A DNA stretch of 64,000 nt from Streptomyces toyocaensis (GCF_000725125.1 NZ_JFCB01000011.1:62001-126000); one strand, 5' to 3'; positions 44,170 through 53,749 are shown, numbered from the stretch's first letter. The notes: generated by a model from the sequence alone, not told the origin. Made by a program: numbers and translations.

Positions 44170-44375
44170 CCCTCGGCGGTCGTGCGGCCGTGCGGCCGTG
44201 CGGTCACGGGCCCGTCGCGCGTACGCGCCCGGTCCGCGGGCCCCACGGGGGCAGCCGTCCTCCCGGCCGTACCGGTACGGGTGCGGCCGGCCCCGGGCGC
44301 TTCGCCGCCCGCCTCCGCGCCCGTACGGAAGCCCCGCCGGCCCCCTGGGCACTCGAACATCCGGGCGTCACGGGA

Positions 44376-44381
44376 TAGCCT
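44376..44381 (+). promoter_or_regulatory. -10 element of a leaderless promoter
   Basis: TAGCCT ends six bases before the ATG of the Nudix gene at 44388; no ribosome-binding site is present. Confidence 0.5.
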
Positions 44382-44387
44382 CCGGCC

Positions 44388-45269
44388 ATGGCGAACGCGC
44401 AGGCAGACGGTCAGTGGTACCCGCCGGAATGGCCGGAGCGGATCCGGGCGCTCGCGGACGGCGGCCTCACACCGGTCACGCCGAAGCGCGCGGCCACCGT
44501 CATGCTGCTCAAGGACACCGGCGACGGACCCGCCGTGCACATGCTGCGCCGCCGTACGTCCATGGCGTTCGCGGGCGGCGCCTACGCCTACCCCGGCGGC
44601 GGCGTGGACCCCCGCGACGACGACCGGCACGTCCGCTGGGCGGGCCCCACGCGCGCGTGGTGGGCCGAGCGGCTCGGCGTCGACGAGACGGGAGCGCAGG
44701 CGATCGTCTGCGCGGCCGTACGGGAGACGTACGAGGAGGCCGGGGTGCTGCTCGCCGGGCCCACCCCCGACACCGTGACCGGCGACACCACCGGCGACGA
44801 CTGGGAGGCGGACCGTGCCGCGCTCGTCGCGCGGGAGACGTCCTTCGCCGAGTTCCTCGACCGCCGCGGGCTGGTCCTGCGCTCGGACCTGCTCGGCGCC
44901 TGGACCCGCTGGATCACCCCCGAGTTCGAGTCCCGCCGCTACGACACCTGGTTCTTCGTCGCCCGGCTCCCCGAGGGCCAGCGCACCCGCAACGCCTCCA
45001 CGGAGGCCGACCGCACGGTGTGGATCACCCCGCGCGGCGCGGCCGCCGGGTACGACCGGGGCGAGCTGCTGATGATGCCCCCGACCATCGCCACCCTGCG
45101 CCAGCTCACGGCGTACGCCACGGCAGCGGAGGCGCTCGACGCCGCTGACGCGCGGGACCTCACGCCGGTGCTGGCCACCGCGCGCCTGGTGGAGGGCGAG
45201 GTCGTGCTCTCCTGGCCGGGACACGATGAATTCACCAAGCGCATACCGACGGGCGGAGCCCCCGCATGA
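44388..45269 (+). CDS. Nudix hydrolase
   Basis: A 293-residue Nudix protein. The Nudix box appears as GGGVDPRDDD ... AAVRETYEEAGVLL with an insert, which matches the larger Nudix19/RppH-distant type. The lead-in is KRAATVMLLKDTGDGPAVHM and AFAGGAYAYPGGGVD. It probably cleaves a nucleoside-diphosphate derivative; the substrate is unknown. The start has a -10 element TAGCCT six bases upstream and no ribosome-binding site, so the message is probably leaderless. It overlaps the following MBL-fold gene by four bases. Confidence 0.92.
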   Translation: MANAQADGQWYPPEWPERIRALADGGLTPVTPKRAATVMLLKDTGDGPAVHMLRRRTSMAFAGGAYAYPGGGVDPRDDDRHVRWAGPTRAWWAERLGVDETGAQAIVCAAVRETYEEAGVLLAGPTPDTVTGDTTGDDWEADRAALVARETSFAEFLDRRGLVLRSDLLGAWTRWITPEFESRRYDTWFFVARLPEGQRTRNASTEADRTVWITPRGAAAGYDRGELLMMPPTIATLRQLTAYATAAEALDAADARDLTPVLATARLVEGEVVLSWPGHDEFTKRIPTGGAPA

Positions 45270-46096
45270 CGGACACCGGCAGCCTGCCCGGCCGGCCACG
45301 GGGCGGTGTCCTGTCCGGCCCGGCCACCCCACGCGCCGTCAACGTCCTCGCGCCCAACCCCTCGGCGATGACACTGGACGGCACCAACACCTGGATCCTG
45401 TCGGAACCGGACTCCGACCTGGCGGTCGTGGTCGACCCGGGTCCGCTGGACGAGGGGCACCTGCGGCATGTCGTCGGCACGGCGGAACAGGCCGGCAAGC
45501 GCGTCGCCCTCACCCTGCTGACGCACGGTCACCCCGACCACGCCGAGGGCGCCGGCCGGTTCGCCGAGCTGACCGGCACGAAGGTGCGGGCGCTGGATCC
45601 GGCGCTGCGGCTCGGGGACGAGGGGCTGGCCGCCGGGAACGTCGTCACCGTGGGCGGCCTGGAGCTGAGAGTCGTACCGACCCCCGGCCACACCGCCGAC
45701 TCGCTGTGCTTCCACCTCCCGGCGGACCGGGCGGTCCTCACGGGCGACACCGTCCTGGGCCGCGGGACGACCGTCGTGGCCCACCCCGACGGCCGCCTGG
45801 GCGACTACCTGGACACGCTGCGCCGGCTCAGGTCGCTCACCGTCGACGACGGCGTCCACACGGTCCTGCCCGGCCACGGGCCCGTCCTGGACGACGCGCA
45901 GGGCGCCGTGGAGTACTACCTCGCCCACCGCGCCCACCGTCTCGCCCAGATCGAGACGGCCGTCGAGGACGGCCACCGCACCCCGTCCGAGGTCGTCGCC
46001 CACGTCTACGCCGACGTCGACCGCTCCCTGTGGCCGGCCGCGGAGCTGTCGGTGCGCGCCCAGCTGGAGTACCTGCGGGAGCACGGCATCATCTAG
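45266..46096 (+). CDS. MBL-fold metallo-hydrolase
   Basis: A 276-residue metallo-beta-lactamase-fold hydrolase. The metal ligands are in LLTHGHPDHAEGAGRF (HxHxDH), PTPGHTADS, LTGDTVLG and LPGHGPVL. The C-terminal helix-rich part (SEVVAHVYADVDRSLWPAAE) matches the LACTB2/winged-helix type, which includes RNases and thioester hydrolases. It is translationally coupled to the Nudix gene. A 19-bp terminator follows. Confidence 0.94.
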   Translation: MTDTGSLPGRPRGGVLSGPATPRAVNVLAPNPSAMTLDGTNTWILSEPDSDLAVVVDPGPLDEGHLRHVVGTAEQAGKRVALTLLTHGHPDHAEGAGRFAELTGTKVRALDPALRLGDEGLAAGNVVTVGGLELRVVPTPGHTADSLCFHLPADRAVLTGDTVLGRGTTVVAHPDGRLGDYLDTLRRLRSLTVDDGVHTVLPGHGPVLDDAQGAVEYYLAHRAHRLAQIETAVEDGHRTPSEVVAHVYADVDRSLWPAAELSVRAQLEYLREHGII

Positions 46097-46117
46097 CACG
46101 GCCGGCCGTGCGAGCAC

Positions 46118-46161
46118 ACGACGGAGCCCCGCTTCCGGCGAGGGAAGCGGGGCTCCGTCGT
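46118..46161. terminator. bidirectional terminator between the MBL gene and crp
   Basis: ACGACGGAGCCCCGCTTCC (46118-46136) pairs perfectly over 19 bp with 46143-46161 around a GGCGAG loop, between two convergent genes. Confidence 0.93.
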
Positions 46162-46178
46162 ACGGCGTCCGCCGGGTG

Positions 46179-46853
46179 TCAGCGGGAACGCTTCGCGAGG
46201 CGCTCGACGTCCAGGAGGATCACCGCGCGGGCCTCCAGGCGGAGCCAGCCGCGCTGGGCGAAGTCCGCCAGGGCCTTGTTGACCGTCTCACGCGAGGCAC
46301 CGACGAGCTGGGCCAGCTCCTCCTGCGTGAGGTCGTGCACGACGTGGATGCCCTCCTCGGACTGCACGCCGAAACGGCGGGAGAGGTCCAGCAGGGCGCG
46401 GGCGACACGGCCCGGGACGTCCGAGAAGACCAGGTCCGACATCGCGTCGTTGGTCTTGCGCAGCCGGCGCGCGACGGCGCGCAGCAGCGCGGTGGCGACC
46501 TCCGGGCGGGCGCTCAGCCAGGGCGTCAGGTCGCCGTGGCCGAGACCGAGCAGCTTGACCTCGGTCAGTGCCGTGGCCGTCGCGGTGCGCGGGCCGGGGT
46601 CGAAGAGCGACAGCTCCCCGATCAGCTCGCCCGGGCCGACCACGGCGAGCATGTTCTCGCGGCCGTCGGGGGACGTGCGGTGCAGCTTGACCTTGCCCTC
46701 CGTGACCACGTACAGGCGGTCGCCGGGGTCACCCTCGTGGAACAGGGAGTCGCCCCGTGCCAGGGTCACCTCACTCATGGAGGCGCGAAGCTCCGCGGCC
46801 TGCTCGTCATCGAGCGCCGCGAAGAGCGGGTTCCGCCGCAGAACGTCGTCCAC
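46179..46853 (-). CDS. crp: cyclic-AMP receptor protein Crp
   Basis: A Crp/Fnr-family global regulator of 224 residues, the length of the Streptomyces Crp. The cyclic-nucleotide pocket is in VVGPGELIGELSLFDPGPRTATATAL. The hinge helix is RLRKTNDAMSDLVF. The HTH is LTQEELAQLVGASRETVNKALADF. In Streptomyces it controls spore germination and many secondary-metabolite clusters. The GTG at 46853 has AAGGAGAG upstream. It is divergent from nth. Confidence 0.96.
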   Translation of the reverse strand: MDDVLRRNPLFAALDDEQAAELRASMSEVTLARGDSLFHEGDPGDRLYVVTEGKVKLHRTSPDGRENMLAVVGPGELIGELSLFDPGPRTATATALTEVKLLGLGHGDLTPWLSARPEVATALLRAVARRLRKTNDAMSDLVFSDVPGRVARALLDLSRRFGVQSEEGIHVVHDLTQEELAQLVGASRETVNKALADFAQRGWLRLEARAVILLDVERLAKRSR

Positions 46854-47046
46854 GAGTTCTCTCCTTGTCGACCTGCTCAGGGGATCTTGCTCCCCACGTA
46901 CCAGGGGACCGTGGTGCCCCTTTTGCCGGGTGGTCCAAACAGTGTGATCTGTCACAAGGATGCCGTACGGGCCGGTCGGGGTAAGCGGCAGGGGTCCAAT
47001 TGGACGCCGGTCTCCAGGGGCCGGGGCGGATGTCGGTGCCGGGTCG

Positions 47047-47052
47047 TAGGCT
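47047..47052 (+). promoter_or_regulatory. -10 element of the leaderless nth promoter
   Basis: TAGGCT ends six bases before the GTG of nth, with no ribosome-binding site between. Confidence 0.55.
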
Positions 47053-47058
47053 GGCCGG

Positions 47059-48345
47059 GTGTCCAAATCGCCGGTGAGAGCACAGGCCGAGGGGGCTGCG
47101 CGGGTGGTTGAACGTAGCGATTCCGCTGTGGGCGAACAGGGCTCCGATGGCGGTAAGGAAACGGCGAATGCGGCAAAGAGGTCGTCGGCGTCGAAGAGGT
47201 CGGACGAGAAGCCGGCGGCTCGCGTGAGCGGTGCGGTGGGGCAGGTCGGGGAGAAGAGCGTGCCGGGAAAGCGGGCTGCCGCCGGGAAGGCGGAGGCCTC
47301 GGACGAGGCCGTGGCGACGGGCAGGACGGCCGCGAGCAAGACGGCTTCGGCCAGCGGGGCCTCGGGTAACGCGGCTCCGGCCAAGAGGACCGGCACCGCC
47401 GAGAAGACCGGCACCGCCAAGAAAGCCGCGGCCAAGAAGACCGGCACCGCGAAGAAGGCCACCGCTCCCGTCAAGAAGGCCCCGGCCCCGAAGAAGCAGC
47501 TCGTCGCTCCGAAGAAGGCGACCGCAGCCGTCCACGCCGCCCCGGCGAAGACCGTCGTCAGGCCCGCGAGGAACGAGTCGCGCACCGCCCTGGTCCGGCG
47601 GGCCCGCCGCATCAACCGCGAGCTCGCCGAGGTGTACCCGTACGCCCACCCGGAGCTGGACTTCGAGAACCCCTTCCAGCTCGTCGTCGCCACCGTGCTG
47701 TCGGCCCAGACCACCGACCTGCGCGTCAACCAGACGACCCCCGCGCTCTTCGCGAAGTACCCCACTCCCGAGGACCTGGCCGCGGCCAACCCCGAGGAGG
47801 TGGAGGAGATCCTGCGCCCCACCGGCTTCTTCCGGGCCAAGACCAAGTCGGTGATAGGGCTGTCCAAGGCCCTAGCGGAGGACTTCGGGGGCGAGGTGCC
47901 CGGACGGCTCGAGGACCTCGTCAAGCTGCCCGGTGTGGGCCGCAAGACCGCCTTCGTCGTGCTCGGCAACGCCTTCGGGCGCCCCGGCATCACGGTGGAC
48001 ACGCACTTCCAGCGCCTCGTGCGCCGCTGGCAGTGGACCGGGGAGACCGACCCCGACAAGATCGAGGCGGCCGTCGGCGCGCTCTTCCCCAAGAGTGACT
48101 GGACCGACCTGTCCCACCACGTGATCTGGCACGGCCGACGCATCTGCCACGCCCGCAGGCCCGCCTGCGGTGCCTGCCCCATCGCGCCGCTCTGCCCTGC
48201 GTACGGAGAGGGCGAGACGGACCCCGAGAAGGCGCGGAAGCTGCTGAAGTACGAGAAGGGCGGCCTCCCGGGCCAGCGTCTGAACCCGCCGCAGGCCTAC
48301 CTGGACGCCGGTGGCAGGGCCGCCCCGCCGCTGGGGGCCGGATGA
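47059..48345 (+). CDS. nth: endonuclease III with a long Lys/Ala-rich N-terminal tail
   Basis: A DNA glycosylase/AP lyase of 428 residues. The catalytic domain starts near residue 170 ([20 protein letters not shown]) and contains [16 protein letters not shown] (helix-hairpin-helix with the catalytic Lys), [11 protein letters not shown] (catalytic Asp), and the Fe-S ligands in [17 protein letters not shown]. The first 170 residues are a histone-H1-like tail with repeats of Lys-Lys-(Ala/Thr)-Gly-Thr-Ala and Ala-Pro-Lys-Lys. The usual enzyme is about 210-250 residues. The message is probably leaderless. Removal of oxidised pyrimidines is the family role. Confidence 0.93.
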   Translation: MSKSPVRAQAEGAARVVERSDSAVGEQGSDGGKETANAAKRSSASKRSDEKPAARVSGAVGQVGEKSVPGKRAAAGKAEASDEAVATGRTAASKTASASGASGNAAPAKRTGTAEKTGTAKKAAAKKTGTAKKATAPVKKAPAPKKQLVAPKKATAAVHAAPAKTVVRPARNESRTALVRRARRINRELAEVYPYAHPELDFENPFQLVVATVLSAQTTDLRVNQTTPALFAKYPTPEDLAAANPEEVEEILRPTGFFRAKTKSVIGLSKALAEDFGGEVPGRLEDLVKLPGVGRKTAFVVLGNAFGRPGITVDTHFQRLVRRWQWTGETDPDKIEAAVGALFPKSDWTDLSHHVIWHGRRICHARRPACGACPIAPLCPAYGEGETDPEKARKLLKYEKGGLPGQRLNPPQAYLDAGGRAAPPLGAG

Positions 48346-48436
48346 CGGAGCGACACACGCCACGGCGGTCCGCGGAACGATCCCGGGGACGCCGGGCGTT
48401 GGACCCGTGGGACGCGGCCGGACGACGGGGGTGGCG

Positions 48437-49132
48437 ATGACGCGCACGAGCGGTGCCCGGGGCGGCCCGGTGACGCTCAGCCGGGAGGGGCTGCCCTCCT
48501 GGCTCGACCCGGTGGCCCGGGCGGCGGAGACGGTCGCGCCGAGACAGCTCAGCCGCTTCCTGCCCCCGGAGAACGGCAAGGGGCGCCAGTCCGCCGTCCT
48601 CATCCTCTTCGGTGACGGCGAGCGCGGGCCTGAGCTGCTGCTCATGGAGCGGGCCAGTTCGCTGCGCTCGCACGCCGGGCAGCCGTCCTTCCCCGGCGGC
48701 GCCCTCGACCCGGAGGACGGTGACCCACAGGGTGATGGGCCGCTGCGCGCCGCTCTGCGCGAGGCCGAGGAGGAGACGGGCCTCGACCCGTCCGGCGTCC
48801 AGCTCTTCGGTGTCCTGCCGAAGCTCTACATCCCGGTCAGTCACTTCGTCGTCACGCCCGTGCTCGGCTGGTGGCGGTCACCCAGCCCGGTGGGGGTCGT
48901 CGACCCGAACGAGACCGCGCGGGTGTTCACCGTCCCCGTGGCGGACCTCACGCATCCCGACAACCGCGCGACGACGGTTCACCCCAGTGGTCACCAAGGC
49001 CCCGCGTTCCTCGTCGAGTCGGCCCTCGTCTGGGGTTTCACGGCGGGCGTCATCGACCGGTTGCTGCATTTCGCCGGGTGGGAACGCCCCTGGGACAGGG
49101 ACAAGCAGGTGCCCCTTGACTGGCGGTCATGA
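48437..49132 (+). CDS. CoA pyrophosphatase-type Nudix hydrolase
   Basis: A 231-residue Nudix protein with the CoA-type signature: RSHAGQPSFPGGALDPED before the box and LREAEEETGLDPSGV within it, then VLPKLYIPVSHFVVTPVLGW. Enzymes of this type hydrolyse CoA and its derivatives. The ATG at 48437 has GGGGGTGG upstream; a GTG two codons earlier is an alternative. It is followed after 45 bp by the MarP-like protease gene and is probably co-transcribed with it. Confidence 0.93.
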   Translation: MTRTSGARGGPVTLSREGLPSWLDPVARAAETVAPRQLSRFLPPENGKGRQSAVLILFGDGERGPELLLMERASSLRSHAGQPSFPGGALDPEDGDPQGDGPLRAALREAEEETGLDPSGVQLFGVLPKLYIPVSHFVVTPVLGWWRSPSPVGVVDPNETARVFTVPVADLTHPDNRATTVHPSGHQGPAFLVESALVWGFTAGVIDRLLHFAGWERPWDRDKQVPLDWRS

Positions 49133-49177
49133 CAGGGTGGGCACCGTGCTGGGTACGACGAGGCGAGGCTTGAAGCG

Positions 49178-50377
49178 GTGAACGTGCTGGACATCCTGTT
49201 GCTCCTCGCCGCCGTGTGGTTCGCGGTCGTCGGCTACCGCCAGGGCTTCGTCGTCGGCATCCTGTCGGTGATCGGCTTCCTTGGCGGCGGTCTCGCCGCC
49301 GTCTACGCGCTGCCGGTCGTCTGGGACGTGCTGACGGACCATTCCGAGGTCAGCACCGCGGCCGCCGTCGTCGCGGTGGTCGTGGTCATCGTCTGCGCCT
49401 CCGTCGGCCAGGCGCTGACCACGCATCTCGGCAACAAACTGCGCCGCCACATCACCTGGTCCCCGGCCCGCGCGCTGGACGCCACCGGCGGGGCCCTGGT
49501 CAACGTTGTCGCGATGCTCCTCGTCGCCTGGCTGATCGGCTCCGCCCTCGCCGGTACGACGCTGCCGACACTCGGCAAGGAAGTGCGCGGCTCCCAGGTG
49601 CTCCTCGGGGTCTCACGGGCGCTGCCGGACCAGGCCGACACCTGGTTCGCCGACTTCTCCTCCGTCCTCGCGCAGAACGGCTTCCCGCAGGTCTTCAGCC
49701 CCTTCGCCAACGAGCCGATCACCGACGTCCGGCCCCCGGACCCGGCCCTGGCGGGCAGCCCCGTGGCGCTCCGCGCGCAGCGCTCCATCGTCAAGGTGAC
49801 GGGCACCGCCCCGAGTTGCGGGAAGGTCCTGGAGGGCACAGGCTTCGTCTTCGCCGAGCGCCGCATCATGACCAACGCGCACGTCGTGGGCGGCGTCGAC
49901 GAGCCGACCGTGCAGATAGGCGGCGAGGGCCGCAAGTACGACGCCACGGTCGTCCTCTACGACTGGAAGCGCGACATCGCCGTCCTCGACGTACCCGATC
50001 TGAAGGCGCCCGCGCTGCGGTTCACCACCGAGGACGCGAGCAGCGGCGACGACGCCATCGTCGCCGGCTTCCCGGAGAACGGGGCGTACGACGTCCGTGC
50101 CGCGCGCCTGCGCGGGCGCATCACGGCGAACGGCCCCGACATCTACCACCGCGGCACGGTCCGCCGCGACGTGTACTCCCTGTTCGCGACGGTCCGTCAG
50201 GGCAACTCCGGCGGACCGCTGCTGACCCCCGACGGCGAGGTCCACGGCGTGGTGTTCGCGAAGTCCCTCGACGACGCCGAGACGGGCTACGCGCTCACCG
50301 TTGACGAGATCCGGGAGGACATCGCCAAGGGCCGCAGCGCCAACCAGCAGGTGGACAGCGACAGTTGCGCGCTCTAG
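49178..50377 (+). CDS. MarP-like membrane serine protease
   Basis: A 399-residue trypsin-like protease with four N-terminal helices (VLDILLLLAAVWFAVVGYRQ, VVGILSVIGFLGGGLAAVYA, AAAVVAVVVVIVCASVG, VNVVAMLLVAWLIGSALAG) of the CvpA type. The periplasmic protease has the triad His in IMTNAHVVGG, Asp in KRDIAVLDV and Ser in VRQGNSGGPLL. A cysteine pair (APSCGK and the C-terminal DSCAL) may be the redox-sensitive disulfide known for M. tuberculosis MarP (Rv3671c). It probably supports acid or oxidative stress survival. Confidence 0.94.
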   Translation: MNVLDILLLLAAVWFAVVGYRQGFVVGILSVIGFLGGGLAAVYALPVVWDVLTDHSEVSTAAAVVAVVVVIVCASVGQALTTHLGNKLRRHITWSPARALDATGGALVNVVAMLLVAWLIGSALAGTTLPTLGKEVRGSQVLLGVSRALPDQADTWFADFSSVLAQNGFPQVFSPFANEPITDVRPPDPALAGSPVALRAQRSIVKVTGTAPSCGKVLEGTGFVFAERRIMTNAHVVGGVDEPTVQIGGEGRKYDATVVLYDWKRDIAVLDVPDLKAPALRFTTEDASSGDDAIVAGFPENGAYDVRAARLRGRITANGPDIYHRGTVRRDVYSLFATVRQGNSGGPLLTPDGEVHGVVFAKSLDDAETGYALTVDEIREDIAKGRSANQQVDSDSCAL

Positions 50378-50754
50378 GAGCCACGAGGCTGTGCGTGCGG
50401 CAGCTCTACGAGCCGTCAGCCGTGCGGGACGTCAGCCCTGCGGACCGTCAGCGCGCCCTCCGCGCGGGTGTCAGCCGCGCGGGTGGCGCAGCCGGACCGA
50501 GACCCAGCGGGCCCGGCGGCGGAGGATGCGCGGGATTCCCACCCTGAGGTCCGTTGCTGCCATCTGAGGTGCACCGCCTCGCTGGTGGGAACCCACACCG
50601 CTCGCCGAACGGCGATTGCGGCTTGCGTCACTGTAGTCGTGCGTCCAGCCCATACCCCGACGTCTGCCCCCGGCCCATGGTCGATAACCTCGCCGTCGGA
50701 CCCCAATTGGCCTATGCGCCGGGCAATTGGCATTCGTAGGACAAGTGTTCAGGG
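50378..50754. other. non-coding stretch after the MarP-like gene
   Basis: About 380 bp with no convincing gene. It shows repeated GTCAGC motifs at 50415-50455 and a long-range inverted pair (GATTCCCACC near 50532 with GGTGGGAA near 50584). Function is unknown; it may hold an untranslated structured RNA, but no promoter stands out. Confidence 0.35.
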
Positions 50755-50780
50755 GGTCGGCGCCGGGAGCGGCACCGACC
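50755..50780 (-). terminator. terminator of the hydrolase operon
   Basis: GGTCGGCGCC (50755-50764) pairs with GGCACCGACC (50771-50780) with one C-A mismatch, 12 bp beyond the alpha/beta hydrolase stop on the minus strand. Confidence 0.65.
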
Positions 50781-50792
50781 GCGTCGGAACGG

Positions 50793-51743
50793 TCACCGAT
50801 CCGGCTCGGGATCCTTCAGCCAGTTGATCAGTTCCGTCGAGAAACTGACCGGGTCCTCCTCGTGCGGGAAGTGGCCCAGCCCGTCGAACAGCCGCCAGCG
50901 GTAGGGCGCTTCGACGTACTGCCCGGAGCCGGCGGCGCTCCGCGTGCGCACCACGGGGTCCAGCGAGCCGTGCAGGTGCAGCGTCGGCACCCGCACCGGC
51001 CGCTTCATCCTGCGGTTGTACTGGATGCCGTCCGGACGGGCCAGGGAGCGCACCATCCACCGGTACGGTTCGATCGAGCAGTGCGCCGTGGACGGGATGC
51101 ACATGGCCCGCCGGTAGTTCTCCAGCGCCTCGTCGTCCGGCAGGTGCGGCCCGGACCAGTCCTGGATGAGCTTCCCCACCAGCGCCCCGTCCTCCGCGGT
51201 CAGCTGCCGCTCCGGGATCCAGGGCCGCTGGAACCCCCAGATGTGGGACAGCGCGGCCGACTGCCTGGCGTCCGAGAGCAGCGCCGACCGCCAGCGCCGC
51301 GGATGCGGCATGGACGCCACCGCGAGCCGCCGTACGAGCTTGGGGCGCATCGCCGCCGCCGTCCAGGCCAGGTATCCGCCCAGGTCGTGTCCGACCAGGG
51401 CGGCGTCCGGCTCACCGAGGGAGCGGATCACCCCGGTGATGTCCAGCGCCAGGTTGGCCGGGTCGTAACCGCGCGGCGTACGGTCGCTGCCGCCGACGCC
51501 CCGCAGGTCCATGGCGACGGCCCGGAAGCCCGCGTCGGCGAGCGCCGTCAGCTGGTGCCGCCAGGTCCACCAGAACTGCGGGAAGCCGTGCAGCAACAGC
51601 ACCAGGGGGCCGTCGCCCAGCTCCGCGATGTGGAAGCGGGCGCCGTTGGCGGCGACGTCGCGGTGGATGAGCCCCGAGCCGCCGGGGATGTCCAGGCGTA
51701 CGGCCGAAGCGGGTTGCGCCGAAGGGGTGGCGGGGTCCGTCAT
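50793..51743 (-). CDS. alpha/beta hydrolase (epoxide hydrolase-like)
   Basis: A 316-residue alpha/beta hydrolase. LLLHGFPQFWWTWRHQ supplies the oxyanion hole (HGFP). The nucleophile elbow is VGHDLGGYLAW with Asp, the residue used by epoxide hydrolases and haloalkane dehalogenases. The acid lies in LHGSLDPVV and the base in DGLGHFPHEEDP. The natural substrate is unknown. The ATG at 51743 overlaps the stop of the holin-like gene, so the two form an operon running leftward. Confidence 0.93.
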   Translation of the reverse strand: MTDPATPSAQPASAVRLDIPGGSGLIHRDVAANGARFHIAELGDGPLVLLLHGFPQFWWTWRHQLTALADAGFRAVAMDLRGVGGSDRTPRGYDPANLALDITGVIRSLGEPDAALVGHDLGGYLAWTAAAMRPKLVRRLAVASMPHPRRWRSALLSDARQSAALSHIWGFQRPWIPERQLTAEDGALVGKLIQDWSGPHLPDDEALENYRRAMCIPSTAHCSIEPYRWMVRSLARPDGIQYNRRMKRPVRVPTLHLHGSLDPVVRTRSAAGSGQYVEAPYRWRLFDGLGHFPHEEDPVSFSTELINWLKDPEPDR

Positions 51744-52228
51744 GAGGACGAGCGTGCCACAGCCTCGATGGCCTGGGGGGCCCGGTCCTCCGGCAGGGCG
51801 GGACGCGGGTGCGGCTTGGCCTTCTGCAGCACGCCCGCCGTCTCCTTCATGGAGGCGGCGACCTTCTGGGCGCCGCGGCCCTTCTTGGCCTTCTTGGCGA
51901 AGGTGACGCCGATGAGCGCGAGGACCCCGGCGATCAGCACGTTCGCCGCGAAGGACAGCAGGAAGCAGACCGCGAGGTTCCACTCGCTCCAGGTGCGGAT
52001 GGCGTAGGCGAGGGCGAAGTTCAGCATCGGCAGGGAGAACAGCAGCAGCACTCCTGCCGCCGTGAAGGCGCCGCCGCTGGTGGCGCCCCGCTTGACGTCC
52101 TGCTTGAGCTGCGCCTTCGCCAGCGCGATCTCGTCGTGCACCAGCGCCGACATGTCAGCCGTCGCCGAGGCGAACAGCTGGCCGATGCTGCGTTCGGCGC
52201 CGACCGGGCTGCCGTCGGGTGCGCTCAT
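51740..52228 (-). CDS. phage holin family-like membrane protein
   Basis: A 162-residue protein with two adjacent helices (AFTAAGVLLLFSLPMLNFAL and LAVCFLLSFAANVLIAGVLA) after an N-terminal amphipathic section IGQLFASATADMSALVHDEI, then a basic tail. This is the Phage_holin_3_6 (DUF1469-like) pattern, common on actinomycete chromosomes and not a sign of prophage. The same order next to nhaA and acsA is conserved in Streptomyces. Function is unknown. Confidence 0.88.
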   Translation of the reverse strand: MSAPDGSPVGAERSIGQLFASATADMSALVHDEIALAKAQLKQDVKRGATSGGAFTAAGVLLLFSLPMLNFALAYAIRTWSEWNLAVCFLLSFAANVLIAGVLALIGVTFAKKAKKGRGAQKVAASMKETAGVLQKAKPHPRPALPEDRAPQAIEAVARSSS

Positions 52229-52312
52229 CGCGGTCTCCCTCTCCTGCGTACGCTCTGCGTACGGTCCTCGTGCCTGCGCGGACGGTTCCGTCTTTTGTAC
52301 CGTCTCGTCAGA

Positions 52313-53749
52313 TCATGCCGGACCCTCGTGGTCCTCGCTTGCCCCGTCGGTCACTTCGGCAAGCGCGTCCCGCTCGGCGGCCTTCTCCCGGGCGAGTCGC
52401 CGGTGCTCGGCGGCCTTGCGTTCGTGGATCTCCGCCATGCGCAGGTGGTACGCGGGGTCGTCCTGTTCGTAGACGTCCGGTACCCCGCTGAGGTCCTCGT
52501 CGCGCTCCTCCTCCTCGATCAGCTTGCGGTACTTGGAGTTCCGTATCTTCAGCAGGACCGTCGCGAGGGCGGTGGCGATCAGCGAGCCGGCCAGGACGGC
52601 CGCCTTGACGCTGTCCGTCATCGCCGCGTCGTCCTCGAAGGCGAGCTCCCCGATGAGCAGCGAGACGGTGAAGCCGATCCCGGCGAGGGTCGCCACCGCG
52701 AACACGTCCGCCCAGGCGAGTTCGTCGCTGAGCGAGGCCCTGGTGAACCGGGCCGTCAGCCAGGTGCCGCCGAAGATGCCGAGCGTCTTGCCGACGACGA
52801 GCCCGAGGACGACGCCGAGCGTCTCGGGCTGGGTGAACACCTTCGCGAGCGCGTCGCCGGAAACCGCCACTCCCGCACTGAACAGGGCGAACAGCGGGAC
52901 CGCGAGGCCCGCCGAGAGCGGCCGGACGAGGTGCTCGATGTGCTCGCCGGGGGAGTGCTCCTCACCCTCGTGGCGGTGGCAGCGCAGCATCAGCCCCATG
53001 GCGACGCCGGCGATGGTGGCGTGGATGCCGCTGTTGTACATCAGGGCCCACACCACCAGTGCGAGTGGCACGTACACGTACCAGCCGCGTACGCCCTTGC
53101 GCAGCAGGACCCAGAAGACGGCCAGGCCCGCGACGGCACCGCCGAGCGCCACGAAGTTCAGGTCGTCGGTGAAGAAGACCGCGATGATCAGGATCGCGAA
53201 CAGGTCGTCGACGACGGCGAGGGTGAGCAGGAAGGCACGCAGCGCGCTCGGCAGGGAGGTGCCGATGACGGCGAGGACGGCGAGCGCGAAGGCGATGTCG
53301 GTGGCGGTGGGTACGGCCCAGCCGGCCAGGGAGCCACCGCCCGCGGTGCTGGTGAACACGTAGACCAGCGCCGGTGCGGCCATGCCGCACAGGGCGGCGA
53401 CGACCGGGAGCGCGGCGGCCTTGGGGTCGCGCAGATCGCCGGCGACGAGTTCGCGCTTGAGCTCGACGCCCGCGACGAAGAAGAAGATGGCGAGCAGTCC
53501 GTCGGCGGCCCAGTGCGCCACGGACAGGTTCAGCCCGATCGCCCCGGGGCCGAAGTGGAAGTCGCTGACGCTCTCGTAGCTGTCGTGCAGCGCGGGAACG
53601 TTCGCCCAGATCAACGCGGCGACGGCGGCCAGGAGCAGGAGTACGCCACCGACGGTCTCGGTGCGCAGCGCGTCCGCCACGAAGGACCGCTCGGGCAGGG
53701 AGAGACGTCCGAAGGCCTTGCGGGGTGTGGGGGTGCGGGGCGCGGTCAC
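52313..53749 (-). CDS. nhaA: Na+/H+ antiporter NhaA
   Basis: Electrogenic sodium/proton antiporter of 478 residues with about 12 helices. Family segments visible are ANVPALHDSYESVSDFHFG, ADGLLAIFFFVAGVELKREL, WAVPTATDIAFALAVLAVIG, the double-aspartate transport site LAVVDDLFAILIIAVFF, and LAGIGFTVSLLIGELAF. A hydrophilic tail of about 90 residues (EERDEDLSGVPDVYEQDDPA onward) extends past the usual end. It maintains pH and Na+ homeostasis. It lies about 190 bp after acsA on the same strand, beyond a terminator. Confidence 0.95.
   Translation of the reverse strand: MTAPRTPTPRKAFGRLSLPERSFVADALRTETVGGVLLLLAAVAALIWANVPALHDSYESVSDFHFGPGAIGLNLSVAHWAADGLLAIFFFVAGVELKRELVAGDLRDPKAAALPVVAALCGMAAPALVYVFTSTAGGGSLAGWAVPTATDIAFALAVLAVIGTSLPSALRAFLLTLAVVDDLFAILIIAVFFTDDLNFVALGGAVAGLAVFWVLLRKGVRGWYVYVPLALVVWALMYNSGIHATIAGVAMGLMLRCHRHEGEEHSPGEHIEHLVRPLSAGLAVPLFALFSAGVAVSGDALAKVFTQPETLGVVLGLVVGKTLGIFGGTWLTARFTRASLSDELAWADVFAVATLAGIGFTVSLLIGELAFEDDAAMTDSVKAAVLAGSLIATALATVLLKIRNSKYRKLIEEEERDEDLSGVPDVYEQDDPAYHLRMAEIHERKAAEHRRLAREKAAERDALAEVTDGASEDHEGPA

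Noticed and set aside
50918..52007. Rightward open frames across the hydrolase region
   Set aside because: Shadow frames of the alpha/beta hydrolase and holin-like genes with Arg/Pro-rich composition.
51740..52228. Holin-like gene as a prophage marker
   Set aside because: No other phage gene is near. This family is common in actinomycete housekeeping regions and the gene order is conserved.
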